From Chaetoceros tenuissimus (lineage: Eukaryota; Bacillariophyta; Thalassiosirophyceae; Chaetocerotales; Chaetocerotaceae): 64,000 bases of DNA. The first letter of the stretch is position 1; each line of letters opens with the position of its first letter. The notes under the pieces are model-generated. The model was not told the DNA's origin. It saw nothing but the letters and a program-made list of their open reading frames with translations, and did no database searches. The stretch spans positions 1,363,235-1,427,234 of the forward strand of contig BLLK01000058.1 in the NCBI GenBank assembly GCA_021927905.1, given 5' to 3'. The position numbers were made by a program, and so were the translations under genes. Of the stretch, positions 37,908 to 47,918 are shown in pieces.

Positions 37908-40124
37908 ATGAGAATTACAAGAGCCATTAGCAATAGGCTACCACCACTCAGCTGTGCCTTTTTAGTCAGCTCAAGTGTAGTCTTGACCTATTTCTCATCG
38001 ACTACATGTGAATTCCTCAAAATATCATACACAAACCCAATCTTACCCAATGAAGATGGATTCATAGTCACCAAAGATGAAATTGACACAGAATTTGAAG
38101 AAGATAAATCATCAGTAGGGATATTTTGTCAAGGCTATCATACCAAGAAAGGAGATTTAATGTGGAACCTATCGTGGTCATTTCAAATTGCTACATTTGC
38201 TTTGATGTCCATCAGTCTGTTACTTTCCTGGGGACTTTCATCGTTTGTCAAGCCTACGTTTGGCAAATGGAAAACACTCTCTGTTGTATCGTTATTGACG
38301 GCTGGATTGCAGATACCGTGTTTCTTAATGTACCTTTCGGATGTATGTCGAAGCAATGGGGCAAAGTGTTCAGCGGGGAAAGGTTTCTTCATGTGCTTGT
38401 GGAGTATCATTATGATGATTTGTGTCACTGTACTTACTCAATTCTTTGATTATCCTTCTTGGAGATATGATATGGATTTTTGGAAGGTTGATAAAGATGG
38501 GAATAGGGAGATGCCTTTGTTTGATTACGAAGATGCTTTTGATATTGAAGAACCAGATTTTGACCGAAATGATTGTCAATTTGAAGCCATTCATCAGCGG
38601 TTAAATTATGGTAGAGAAAAACAAGATGTAGAAGATGATTATGGCGATGATGACATTAATGATTCGCTTCCTGTGCAAGAACTTGGTGCAAGTCGATGGA
38701 GACGATGGGGTAAAAAGGATCAAGGTCATGGTAAATTTCATATGCTTCAAGAGGCACCAAATAAAGATATTGCCAGTCAGTGCCTGAGTGGTATGAGTTG
38801 TGAATTGCCATTGACTACTCGAAATTACGGACTGTCGTCGCTCCTCAAGGAAGTAGAAAAAGATGAACATCATGATGAAATTGAAGATGGAGATGAAACT
38901 GACGAGCAAGAGGATTGTACTGAATCGAGAATTGTAGTTCATCAAGATTCAAATGAAACTTCGGAAGATCATACCCGTAGTGTTCAAATCACAGTTGTTG
39001 ATTTAGGCAAGGATGATGAAAAACCTCTTCCGCCTTCTAGTCCAGGAAGTCCAAGACGGCGTAAAATGAAAAAGGGTAAAGATGTAGCAACGTACGTGAC
39101 TTTGGAAGATGACGACTATGATTCCAATGATGAAAGTCATTTCATCTTCACAGCAAAAAACAATGACAACACAAAAGAATCCACTGCTGTTACTCCTATC
39201 CACAAAATTGAAACTAAAGTTGAAGATTCTAATAAAGACATTGAAACGAATAGGATCGAAAATGATGTTGACATGCAAAGTGCAATCTCTAGCGATATCG
39301 GAAATCAAGTTCAAATATTCGATATGACTACGGGAAATGAAGAATTGCTCATTTCCAAACTTGCATTTGATTGCGCTCATTCCGAGTCAACCAATACACA
39401 AAATGACGAGATCAAGTTTGTTCCAGTAGTCAGTGATGATGAGAAAGACGATGACGAAGAAGCTAGTTTTGAAACGTCAAAAGAAGAAGAAGTTGAAGGA
39501 GTGAATGCATTTGCTATTCTTGACGATCTTGAAACTGATGCAGTATCTCTTGGTTTCAGCAAGACTCGAAGCCGAAGAGGATCTTCTGTGTACTCTCGAA
39601 GTGAAGAACCTAACCAATACAACAAGGACATAACAGAGGAAAACTCGAATGTTCTTCCTAGTGATGAGCACTTGGCAAATCTTCTTGCAAAATTCACTGA
39701 CCAACCGGCACAGCAAAAGTCTTCTCAAATGAGTGACAAGGAGAGCGATTGCAGTGGCCAATGGCACGATGTTCTTGATGGCCTCAACTCCGATAATGAC
39801 GAAAAGGATTTGTCGAAACAGCATCTACTCTCCCGATCAAGTAGTACTGATTTCGAAGATGCACAGGAGCATTTGGAAATGATGAAAGCTCTACAAAATA
39901 CGAAAAAGACCACCCCTCCTCCCAAGAAGGAATTTCAGAAAAGATACTCATCGCTCGATATGAAATCGCGTCAGAAGGTACTTACAAAACCACCTCGAAG
40001 TGTGAGAAAGACTCATATTATCAGTCACGTGGTTGTAAGTGACGCTGAAGATGATACAAGTTCTATAGGTGCAGGAAGTACAGTATCTAGACAGTACCTT
40101 TACCCTGACGAAGTTGAAGTGTAG
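37908..40124 (+). CDS. Four-TM protein with long acidic cytosolic tail
   Basis: 738 aa with an ATG start. Hydrophobic segments lie near residues 14-32, 88-112, 125-146 and 158-178. Between the first two is an extracellular-type loop with Cys (ICEFLK...GIFCQGYH), and a second loop has CRSNGAKCSAGKG. This claudin/tetraspan-like topology is common in diatom proteins of unknown role. From residue 185 on the protein is acidic, Ser-rich and disordered, ending with a basic patch (RQKVLTKPPRSVRKTHI). It is probably a surface or endomembrane protein with a regulatory tail. The family is not recognised. Confidence 0.8.
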   Translation: MRITRAISNRLPPLSCAFLVSSSVVLTYFSSTTCEFLKISYTNPILPNEDGFIVTKDEIDTEFEEDKSSVGIFCQGYHTKKGDLMWNLSWSFQIATFALMSISLLLSWGLSSFVKPTFGKWKTLSVVSLLTAGLQIPCFLMYLSDVCRSNGAKCSAGKGFFMCLWSIIMMICVTVLTQFFDYPSWRYDMDFWKVDKDGNREMPLFDYEDAFDIEEPDFDRNDCQFEAIHQRLNYGREKQDVEDDYGDDDINDSLPVQELGASRWRRWGKKDQGHGKFHMLQEAPNKDIASQCLSGMSCELPLTTRNYGLSSLLKEVEKDEHHDEIEDGDETDEQEDCTESRIVVHQDSNETSEDHTRSVQITVVDLGKDDEKPLPPSSPGSPRRRKMKKGKDVATYVTLEDDDYDSNDESHFIFTAKNNDNTKESTAVTPIHKIETKVEDSNKDIETNRIENDVDMQSAISSDIGNQVQIFDMTTGNEELLISKLAFDCAHSESTNTQNDEIKFVPVVSDDEKDDDEEASFETSKEEEVEGVNAFAILDDLETDAVSLGFSKTRSRRGSSVYSRSEEPNQYNKDITEENSNVLPSDEHLANLLAKFTDQPAQQKSSQMSDKESDCSGQWHDVLDGLNSDNDEKDLSKQHLLSRSSSTDFEDAQEHLEMMKALQNTKKTTPPPKKEFQKRYSSLDMKSRQKVLTKPPRSVRKTHIISHVVVSDAEDDTSSIGAGSTVSRQYLYPDEVEV

Positions 40125-40317
40125 AGAGTACTTTTTCCAACTTCCAAATGGATTGTGAATTCGACACTACCACGGACTGAAGCCCCTCAGCAACGACAAA
40201 AATCTTCTTTTATTTAATCAGAGGAGATATGAAAAATGAAACAATGTGCATCTCATGTATAAAAAGATATTAAAATTAAAATTCCCATAGACTAGATAAA
40301 ACACTCATCGAGTGTGT

Positions 40318-41368
40318 TTACTTCTCTCCATAGATTGACTTTTTTGCGAATGCTGGAAGAACAAATGCTGCCTCGTGAATCTCAGAAGAATAGTATTTCA
40401 AAGATTCAACTTGTTCTGCAGTTGGCTCTCTGGTTGGCTTTGTTGTACTTCCTCTATTCTTACCAGCAATGATGAATCCAATTTGTCCTGAAGGATAAGT
40501 AGGAATGGTAGTATAAGCATATTCAACAGTAGTGTAAGTAGCTTTGATGGAATCCATCAATGGCTTAATAATATCCAAGTGAAGCCATACATTCTCTCCT
40601 TGAGTACAAACGATTCCCCCATCACGCAAACTCTTGTGCATAGCATTGTAAAATGGAGTCTCGAACAAAACAGAAGCAGGTCCTATTGGATCGGAACTAT
40701 CGGTAATAATAACATCAAAACTAGCTTGGTTCTCATCCATAAACTTTGCTCCATCCATAATATTGACAGTAACACGTGGATCATCATATCCCACAGCCAA
40801 ACCAGGAAGATACTTTTTGGAATACTTGATGACATCTGCATCAAGTTCACAAATAAAAATCTCCTTGACACCAGGATGCTTTGCAATTTCTCTCAAGATG
40901 CCTCCATCACCACCACCAATCACCAAAACCTTTTCAGGATTTGGATGTGCAAATAGTGGAATATGAGCCATCATTTCCTGATAGGCGAATTCATCTCTCT
41001 CAGTGACTTGAATGACTCCATCTAATACAAGTACATTTCCATGGTTTGCTGATTTGAATACGAGTACGTCTTGGTAGAGTGATCTTCCGTGATATAGAAC
41101 TTCTTCTACTTTTAATGACATGGCTTGTCCTGGCCAAAGTTCTCCCCTTTCATGAAACCATCCATCGATGATGAGGTCCATTCCACTATCAGATTGAATA
41201 TTGGTGAGAATGTAGAAGGAAAAATTTAGGAATGTATATTATTTATAGGTTCGTCATGATTTATTCTTGAGTCATAAGAGTCAACCTTTGCTTATGCAAG
41301 TTCACGAGATTATAGCAAGACCAACTTCACTAGACTTACTTCAATCCTAGAGGTTGTTCGTCAGACAT
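40318..41368 (-). CDS. Spermidine synthase, two exons
   Basis: The catalytic exon (41185-40318) has the complete fold: GWFHERGELWPGQAMSLKVE, YQDVLVFKSANHGNVLVLDG, the SAM-fold motif VLVIGGGDGGILRE, DPRVTVNIMDGAKF, VIITDSSDPIGPA and the PTYPSGQIGF end. It transfers aminopropyl from decarboxylated SAM to putrescine. An ATG exists at 41181, but a preceding exon fits. A GTAAGT donor after 41340 and a GATAG acceptor before 41185 remove a 154-nt intron in frame, giving MSDEQPLGLNGMDLIIDGW if the start is 41368 (298 aa). The open frame continues upstream to an ATG at 41554, which would add a hydrophobic N-terminus (360 aa). The 41368 start suits a cytosolic enzyme better. Confidence 0.92.
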
Positions 41369-41887
41369 GATGTTATCAATATGATTGCAAATTTGCGGCG
41401 TATCAGTACAAGTATTTTGTGCAACGTCTTTATCTACTGCGGAAGCAAGTGCAGTTTGAAATGTAGAACCGAAAAAGTTAAAGAAGAATAATGAGAAAGA
41501 TAAGACTACAAGGTCTACGACAGGATGCATACCCTCTCTTTTATGAAAGATCATGAAGTCCTTTTTATTTGAATGGTAGTAGATGCGGTAATGCTATTGA
41601 TAGGTCCGCATAATCTTATCGCAAAGACGTATGTTGGTGTTCGCATCGGAAAATCAAAAAATTGGTATCTTTCCTTTTTTTGAATGGCTGAAAAGGGTTC
41701 ACTCTATCTGGCTCTTTTGTGGCCATTTAAGGATAATTACTTTGTACTTACTGAACTAAAAGATGAGAAACGACAAATGAAAATAGAAAAATTGAACGAG
41801 CGATTTGAATGCATTCATTATCTACTCTAGTGCATTCATCTGTGCTATCATCCACTTACTTACTTACCCACACGCACACAATTGAAA
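41369..41887. promoter_or_regulatory. Divergent region, spermidine synthase / small protein; alternative N-terminal extension
   Basis: From 41554 to 41369 the frame of spermidine synthase exon 1 stays open and encodes a hydrophobic stretch (VVDLVVLSFSLFFFNFFGS). It could be a membrane or targeting extension, or 5' UTR. The remaining 333 bp hold no recognised element. Confidence 0.4.
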
Positions 41888-42226
41888 ATGAGCAATACAT
41901 CTAGGTATTCATCCAATAGGGAGAGGCGAGAGGCAGAGGAAAGATCATCGACAAATGACAGCAATGCCCACTATGCACAAATAGTTCAAGAAACAAATCA
42001 TAAAATGTATTCTCAAGTCAATCAAAAGCAACTATTGAATGATAAATTGGATGCAATGAGAGGTTTGATTCAGAATTTACAAGATACTGACTGGATGTAT
42101 CAAGACAATTCTGCTTCTATTGATGGATTGTATACTTTGAATACCACAGATAAAGGTGCTCCACAGAAAATGGGAAATGGGTCTGTTGGTGAAGCACGGC
42201 ATTTCTCATTGGGAAGAAGGCTTTAA
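41888..42226 (+). CDS. Hypothetical small protein
   Basis: 112 aa from the ATG at 41888 (MSNTSRYSSNRERREAEE). The frame two codons longer begins at TTG. The protein is hydrophilic with a central helix (KQLLNDKLDAMRGLIQNLQD) followed by a WMYQDN motif, and has no signal peptide or TM segment. The helix could form a short coiled coil. The family is not recognised. A distinct upstream region and a stop well before the next gene favour a real gene. Confidence 0.6.
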   Translation: MSNTSRYSSNRERREAEERSSTNDSNAHYAQIVQETNHKMYSQVNQKQLLNDKLDAMRGLIQNLQDTDWMYQDNSASIDGLYTLNTTDKGAPQKMGNGSVGEARHFSLGRRL

Positions 42227-42431
42227 ATGAGTAAAGATATTGGGCATTGCATTGAATAAAAAATTTATCATTGGGTAAAAATGAGATATTTCTCTAGAAA
42301 AAGAGCTGCTTGTGTGTTCTATGCAGTGCAAAAGGCACACGTACATCTATTCTGAGATGATGGTTCTATAATGTACACTAATTTACATGACATAATGATA
42401 TCATATCAATCTATCCAATAATTCAAGATCT

Positions 42432-43132
42432 CTAAGGTGAAAGTAATACGGAGAACTCATCGAATTCAATCTCACCACTATCATCGGTATCAATTTTATG
42501 AATCAAATCTTCGATATCAATAGTCAACCCGAAATCATACTTGATAATTTCTATAAAATACAAAGTGAGATCATGAGACAATCCTCTCTTGTATGCTCAA
42601 TTCAAACTTGTAAACAAAACTTACTAATCAGAGTATCCTTTTCCACAAAACCAGATTTATCTTCATTACCTCCACAGGCTACAAAGGCATCGATTAATTC
42701 TTCTTCATCGTCGAAATTTTCAGCTTGTTCCTTTTGACGTTCGACAACTTTGAGAAATTCTCCAAAGTCAATGGATCCACTCATGTTTTCGTCTACTTCA
42801 CTAATCATCTGTATTGCGAAAAAATAAAGGTTAGGAATCATTTAAATTTTAAATGAAGAGAAATATGTAAATGGAATTAAACACCACATACCTTGAACAA
42901 TTCATCTTCTGTAGGAGCCTGGCCTAATGCTTCCAGTGCGCATCTCAATTCCCAACTATCAATAGTACCACTGGAAAATTCAAGGGAAAATAGTGAGCTT
43001 TTGAATCACTTGATTTTAAATAAGTAATCAATGCTAACGAAGAAACATCTTTTTTCTACCTTACCTTCGGTCTTTATCAAATGCAAGAAATGCTTCGCGA
43101 CACCCATCAATTTCTTCTTGACTTAGAACCAT
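42432..43132 (-). CDS. Four-EF-hand calcium-binding protein, calmodulin-sized
   Basis: CDS complement(join(42432..42550, 42625..42808, 42892..42970, 43065..43132)), 149 aa. The first exon starts MVLSQEEIDGCREAFLAFDK. Three introns (74, 83 and 94 nt) have GTAAGT, GTATGT and GTAAGG donors. EF1 (DKDRSGTIDSWE), EF2 (DENMSGSIDFGE) and EF4 (DTDDSGEIEFDE) are canonical 12-residue loops. The EF3 loop (NEDKSGFVEKDT) has Asn at position 1 and Thr at position 12 and may bind calcium poorly. It is calmodulin/centrin-like but too divergent to be calmodulin itself. It is likely a cytosolic calcium sensor. Only the third exon forms a long open frame, so simple ORF scans miss most of the gene. Confidence 0.9.
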
Positions 43133-43372
43133 GTTTTGATTTTTTGAATGTTTTTTTCTTAATTCCACAAAAATACAGCGCGGTTCGCAAAAGGAGAAGT
43201 GACTTGGTGTCAAAAATAGAATTGTGAGTGCTGAAAAGCCGTTTCAACGTCTTGGGAATCAAAGATTCATTCGCTTCATTTTTGTAGCAGCAAAGCAAAA
43301 TGAAGTACTGTAATCAAGTTATGATGTAGCCGCAACAATATTGTTTTGATATAATAAAAATTAAAGATTACA

Positions 43373-44647
43373 ATGATACCCATAGTTCCAGGGATTATAC
43401 TCTATCTGGTCCTCACAATTTGGCTCACGTATTCTTGTGTTCTTAATAGTGAGCAAACCATCTTTTCCAAGTTGATGGACAAGTTACCTTCAGCATGTTT
43501 CTCTCTAACTACTCGCCTTTGCGGAGAAAAGACTGCAAAGAAATTATCTAAAATCACAGACAAGACTCTTGCCATTATATATTTTGTAGTTGTGCTTGGT
43601 AGTTGGTCCATCATCTTGACATACGGTTACGACTTTATTTCAAAATCCTCTCATGTAGACTCACGACACAAGATATCCGGTTACTTTGTATTTTTACTCT
43701 GTATGTGGAGTAGACAAAAGGCGGGCACATCATCACCTGGATACATTACCGAACGAAACATGGCAAAGTATGATAATTATCCCTATGATAATTTATTATA
43801 TGCAAACAAGAAATGTCCAACCATGGGCTTTCGTAAACTTGCTCGAAGCAAATATGACAAGTTTACCAATCGTCATGTAGCTCGATATGATCATTTCTGT
43901 GGATGGATTGATAATACTGTCGGTGAAGAGAATTACAGATTCTTTTTGCTATTTTTATTGATTCATATCTTTATGTGTCTTTATGGAACCATTGTATGTT
44001 ACCAACTCTTTAAGGGAGAGTGTGAAGATCGGGATCTTTTCAATGCCATCTTCTTCAACGCAGAAACTGGAGAAGAAGTGGAAGCTGACTTATTGGTAAT
44101 TGCACACTTTATGTTTATGAAGCATTTTCAGTTGTTTTCGGTAATTGTGTTGATGTTTGCAATGGTGGTTGTGCTCGGGTTGTTCTTTTTGTTTCACATG
44201 TACATGGCAGCAAATGGAATGACAACCAATGAATACTACAAGTGGAAAAATGTCAAAAAGTGGCATAGAAAACAGAGGCATAAATACGAAGAAGCTGTGA
44301 TTCAAGGTAAAATCAAGACCGGTGGTAGTGATGAAGGAATAATGGCTATGGGAGAAATGCCTGAAGTAGATGTTGGCTGTGTCGGAACGTCGACATTGCC
44401 AAAGTCAAGTGACGATGGCGAAGCTTCTCAAAACAAAGGCAAGAGTAATGAGATACGTGACCCTGGTGACATGCCAAAAAATATTTACAATTTAGGATTT
44501 GTAGAAAACATGAAGGAGGTTCTATTCCCTCGTTGTTTGCGTCCTGATGCAAAGGCTAGAGCATTGGCAGCGCACTATGAGTTCATGAAACAACAAAAGG
44601 GAAACCTAGGTCAATCTACGAAAGCAGAAACTAGCAAGACAAAGTAA
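43373..44647 (+). CDS. DHHC-family protein S-acyltransferase with DHFC active site
   Basis: 424 aa with an ATG start. TM segments lie near 5-25, 66-84, 102-112, 189-209 and 249-277. The catalytic region reads RHVARYDHFCGWIDNTVGEE, with Cys176 as the expected acyl-accepting residue and Phe in place of the second His of DHHC. Most zinc-binding Cys/His of the preceding domain are replaced (KCPTMGFRKLARSKYDKFTN). Similar degenerate domains occur in Swf1-like and other eukaryotic members. It would palmitoylate membrane proteins at the ER or Golgi. The C-terminal cytosolic tail is charged. Confidence 0.88.
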   Translation: MIPIVPGIILYLVLTIWLTYSCVLNSEQTIFSKLMDKLPSACFSLTTRLCGEKTAKKLSKITDKTLAIIYFVVVLGSWSIILTYGYDFISKSSHVDSRHKISGYFVFLLCMWSRQKAGTSSPGYITERNMAKYDNYPYDNLLYANKKCPTMGFRKLARSKYDKFTNRHVARYDHFCGWIDNTVGEENYRFFLLFLLIHIFMCLYGTIVCYQLFKGECEDRDLFNAIFFNAETGEEVEADLLVIAHFMFMKHFQLFSVIVLMFAMVVVLGLFFLFHMYMAANGMTTNEYYKWKNVKKWHRKQRHKYEEAVIQGKIKTGGSDEGIMAMGEMPEVDVGCVGTSTLPKSSDDGEASQNKGKSNEIRDPGDMPKNIYNLGFVENMKEVLFPRCLRPDAKARALAAHYEFMKQQKGNLGQSTKAETSKTK

Positions 44648-44665
44648 TATTTTATGTAAACCCTT

Positions 44666-45643
44666 TTATTCGTTTGTACTTATAGCTTCCGCTGTGATTT
44701 GTTGGACTGCATTTGGAAGCATTGAAAGAGTGGATACTCTTGCTGCCACATACTTTTGTGCATCTTGGTTCATTTTTTCTCTCTTTTCTAATTCTTCCTT
44801 GGTCGCAGTCGACCAAGCTGGTTGTGCGGCACCAGGTTCTCTCTTCGAAGCAGTCTGGTTGTATTTATCTTCTTCTAAATCTACCCATATACTTTTTGCT
44901 CCGCATCTAGCACTTGCGCCTACATCATTTGCAAGATCATCTCCTACATGGATCCAGCAGAAATCTTCATGGCCAATGCTCAAAACGCCATGCATAACTT
45001 GATAACGATCAAGAGCAACCTTGTAAATTCCCTCATGAGGTTTGCGTAATGGAAAGACATCATCATCTTCGCCACTCACACAGTAGTCAAAATAATCTTC
45101 AATGCATTTCATTTTCAAAGGATTTCCTTTTCCATTTGTAATCGCAGCAAGTACCGCGTCAGGATAATTCTCTTTTAGTCCATTGAGCATTTCAATAGTA
45201 TCATGATATAAATGCCTCTCAGCTGCCATGTGTCTATGATCTTCCCATAGATCGTATGCACCATACACTTCTTCGTCTGTGATATCATCATGATTCAGAT
45301 ATTTCTCCATCTCTCTGCGAATTGTTCTTTGTCTCAATTCAGTATATGTGATGACTTTGCCTTCATCTGCTAATCCTCTTCGAATAGATTTGGTCGTTTT
45401 GAGAAAGTCCTCTTGTGTTGTCTCGCATCCAAGAGTTGCTAGGTGATTTATGAGTGCGACATTGGCATCGTTCACCACTGGTCCCACTGGAAATAGTGTG
45501 TCATCAAGATCAAAAGTAAACAGATTTGCATTGAGAGCCTTTGAGTGAGATTTGTATGCTTTTGCCGTGCTTGGACTGAGGAAAGCGTAGGTGCAACTTT
45601 GAGCAAGAAGACCAAGAACAGTCGCAGCCAAAGATGCTTTCAT
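44666..45643 (-). CDS. HAD-superfamily hydrolase, plastid-targeted
   Basis: 325 aa with an ATG start. The N-terminus is a signal peptide (MKASLAATVLGLLAQSC) followed by TYAFLSPSTAKAY, a plausible plastid AF-type cleavage motif. HAD motif I is FDLDDTLFPVG (nucleophile and acid/base Asp). Motif II is ITNGKGNPLK (Thr). Motif III is likely the Lys in RKPHEGIYK, and motif IV is HVGDDLANDV. The helical cap between motifs I and II is of moderate length (C1-type). It is likely a small-molecule phosphatase in the plastid, substrate unknown. Its 3' end is 19 nt from the DHHC gene's stop. Confidence 0.88.
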   Translation of the reverse strand: MKASLAATVLGLLAQSCTYAFLSPSTAKAYKSHSKALNANLFTFDLDDTLFPVGPVVNDANVALINHLATLGCETTQEDFLKTTKSIRRGLADEGKVITYTELRQRTIRREMEKYLNHDDITDEEVYGAYDLWEDHRHMAAERHLYHDTIEMLNGLKENYPDAVLAAITNGKGNPLKMKCIEDYFDYCVSGEDDDVFPLRKPHEGIYKVALDRYQVMHGVLSIGHEDFCWIHVGDDLANDVGASARCGAKSIWVDLEEDKYNQTASKREPGAAQPAWSTATKEELEKREKMNQDAQKYVAARVSTLSMLPNAVQQITAEAISTNE

Positions 45644-45982
45644 TGTGAATATGTAATAGTACTGTTATGTATTGGACTCAGAGTCTGTCAAGTGCAATTA
45701 TGGTATGGTGATAAAGCAAGAAGGTTTAGGTGCTTTGTTGTTGTGGCTGTGACCAACAAACCAACAAAGAGGAAAAAGAAAAAAAAGGAAGTACCTATGA
45801 CGTTCACTTTTTGAGGGTTCTTATTCTGGCGCGCAATTTTCTAGGTTTCCCTCCGAGCGAAGATAAAACAAAGAAAAGTACGCTTCTCATAAAAAACCTT
45901 GCCTTTCCCGAACCCTCTTCTCTTTATAATTGTAAAAGTAACATAAATATAAACAAATCAGGAAAGCATCTCCAAAGCATAT
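45644..45982. promoter_or_regulatory. Divergent promoter region, HAD hydrolase / glutamate receptor B
   Basis: 339 bp. It includes an A-rich run at about 45772-45790 and tggcgcgcaattt near 45828, which loosely resembles an E2F-type site. No firm element could be called. Confidence 0.35.
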
Positions 45983-47728
45983 ATGATAGCAAAAATAATG
46001 AAGGTGGGAGTTGCAGCGTTTCTACTTCGTGTGGGACTTTTCCATACATGCAAAGCAGATGATGCTGCTAATCTACTTCCAAACCCTGACCTATACGTAC
46101 CTCAATTCAATTACACAGTATCCATGAGGCAAAACTTTTGCGAGCTACAAACTAAGTTCCATGCTGGAGAAATTGAACTGTTGACAGCGTTTGAAGGACA
46201 ACAGCTCAATGTGGCGATTGGAGAAGATCCTCTTCACATTAACTATGGAGACGAAATCCGATCGTCTATCAATACTGAGAATCCAGGTATTGTGATCAAA
46301 ATATTTGATGAGATTGCCAAGCGGGGGAAGTTTACTTGGAAAGAATCTTTTGTGTTCGAAAAGTCACCTCCTAGTGGGAAGACTTGGACAGAGTTACTTG
46401 ACTGGTCAGTCGCAACATATGATGTATCTGTGAATTACTGGTTCGACACAGCAGAAAGAAATAGCATGGGTATATCTTTTCCCTATGGATGGTATGATGC
46501 CAGTTTGATCATAGTAACGGCACAAGATGATGATTAGTTTCTGACTACGTCGGTTTTTCACCCCTTCGGTTGGACATCGCCTTTCACTGGGGTAGTTTGG
46601 TTTGCAATAGCTGTTACACTTGTAGTTACGGCTATGATTTGTCTTTTCGTAGAAGGCAGTGCTTCCCATAGAGGAATCAATGCTCCTTTCAAAAGCAGTA
46701 TGATATCTGTATCCTTCAGTTATATCCATCAGGTTTTCTTAAATGCAACTGGTCATCTTGATATTAGTCCGCACACGCATGCTGGACAGATGGTTTCCTT
46801 CTCCATGTCATTCTTTGCAATGCTACTATTTGCATCCTATACAGCAAATTTGGCGAGCTTTCTTGTAATAGAAAAGACAAATATGGCCGTACAAGTAAAT
46901 ACTGTAAATGATATTGTCCAACTTGGAAAGTCGATGTGCATCTGGGGCACGACAGCGGGAGAAGAAATAATTAGAAAAACTTTTCCTGGAGCTACGCTAG
47001 TGGACCATTTCAGAAACGATGAAGAGGTTCTACTTGGAGTGAAAGAAGGGCAATGTGACTATGCTATTGTAAGTTTAGCATCTTATAATTTGTTCAGAGG
47101 AATGGAAGCAGTGAATGATGACTGTAATCTTGTTCGTATCGGACGAACTTTTCGGAGCATAAGAGCTGGATTCGCGACACAGTCTGATGCGGGAACTTTT
47201 TGTACTAGTTTAGTGCGTGATATGCTTCATGCTCATTTGAGAAATTTACAAGCAGAAGGATTCATCGACGATGCATGGGATGAACATTACAGTCAATCAT
47301 ATGATATCAACGACGAAAAATGCTTCGCTGCCAGCGTTAGTACTACGAAAGAAAGTTCAAATACACTGAACATCACAAATCTAGGAGGAATGTTTCTATT
47401 TCATGGAATACTACTCGTGGTATCGTTTGGAATATATTTCCTAGAAAGATCGCTTAGGAAGAAAGGTGGAAACACTGGTAGAGATCAGATAGTTCCTTCA
47501 AAACTCCAGCACAAATCTACTCCTGATTGTGAATATCTGACGCAGCGAGTGGATGCAATATCTGAAAAGCAGGATAAGATGGCAAAGCAAATTGTAGCTT
47601 TGACAAAAATGTTTGAAGCTTCCGTAAAAGGATCGGAAGGTTTTCATAATGACCCCCAATTTTCAAAGTCTGTGCCTCAAGACTATACGTATGATTTATC
47701 TGGACGAGATGGTAAGAATATGGATTGA
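45983..47728 (+). pseudogene. Ionotropic glutamate receptor-like B, interrupted by in-frame TAG
   Basis: The frame opening at ATG 45983 reads a signal peptide, NPDLYVPQFNYTVSMRQNFC and the first ligand-binding half. It meets TAG at 46535-46537 and then continues in the same frame through M1 (WFAIAVTLVVTAMICLFVEG), the pore region, M3 (YTANLASFLVIEKT), the second ligand-binding half (SDAGTFC), M4 and a tail ending LSGRDGKNMD. A single stop separates two well-conserved halves (581 sense codons in total). The intron found in receptor A is absent. Possible readings are a recent nonsense mutation, stop readthrough, or removal of a 24-nt GT...TAG segment (46514-46537) that contains the stop. The intact downstream frame argues for recent inactivation or for a functional bypass. 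Confidence 0.8.
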
Positions 47729-47918
47729 AAGAAAGATATGAGATAAATATTACAGTTTTCAAATGTTATTATGTACTTTTACACTATAGTCGCGTTATAT
47801 AAGAATCGTGACAGTGTTTTCAACAATTGCATAGAATGAGTTCGCATCTTACAAAGATTGCAACTTTCCATGGATATAGCAATTGCAATTTTATTGTTTT
47901 TGAAAAGACTTTAAACTC

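Noticed and set aside
46514-46537. 24-nt micro-intron in glutamate receptor B as an established feature
   Set aside because: It is three times shorter than any other intron here; kept only as a testable alternative to a nonsense mutation.
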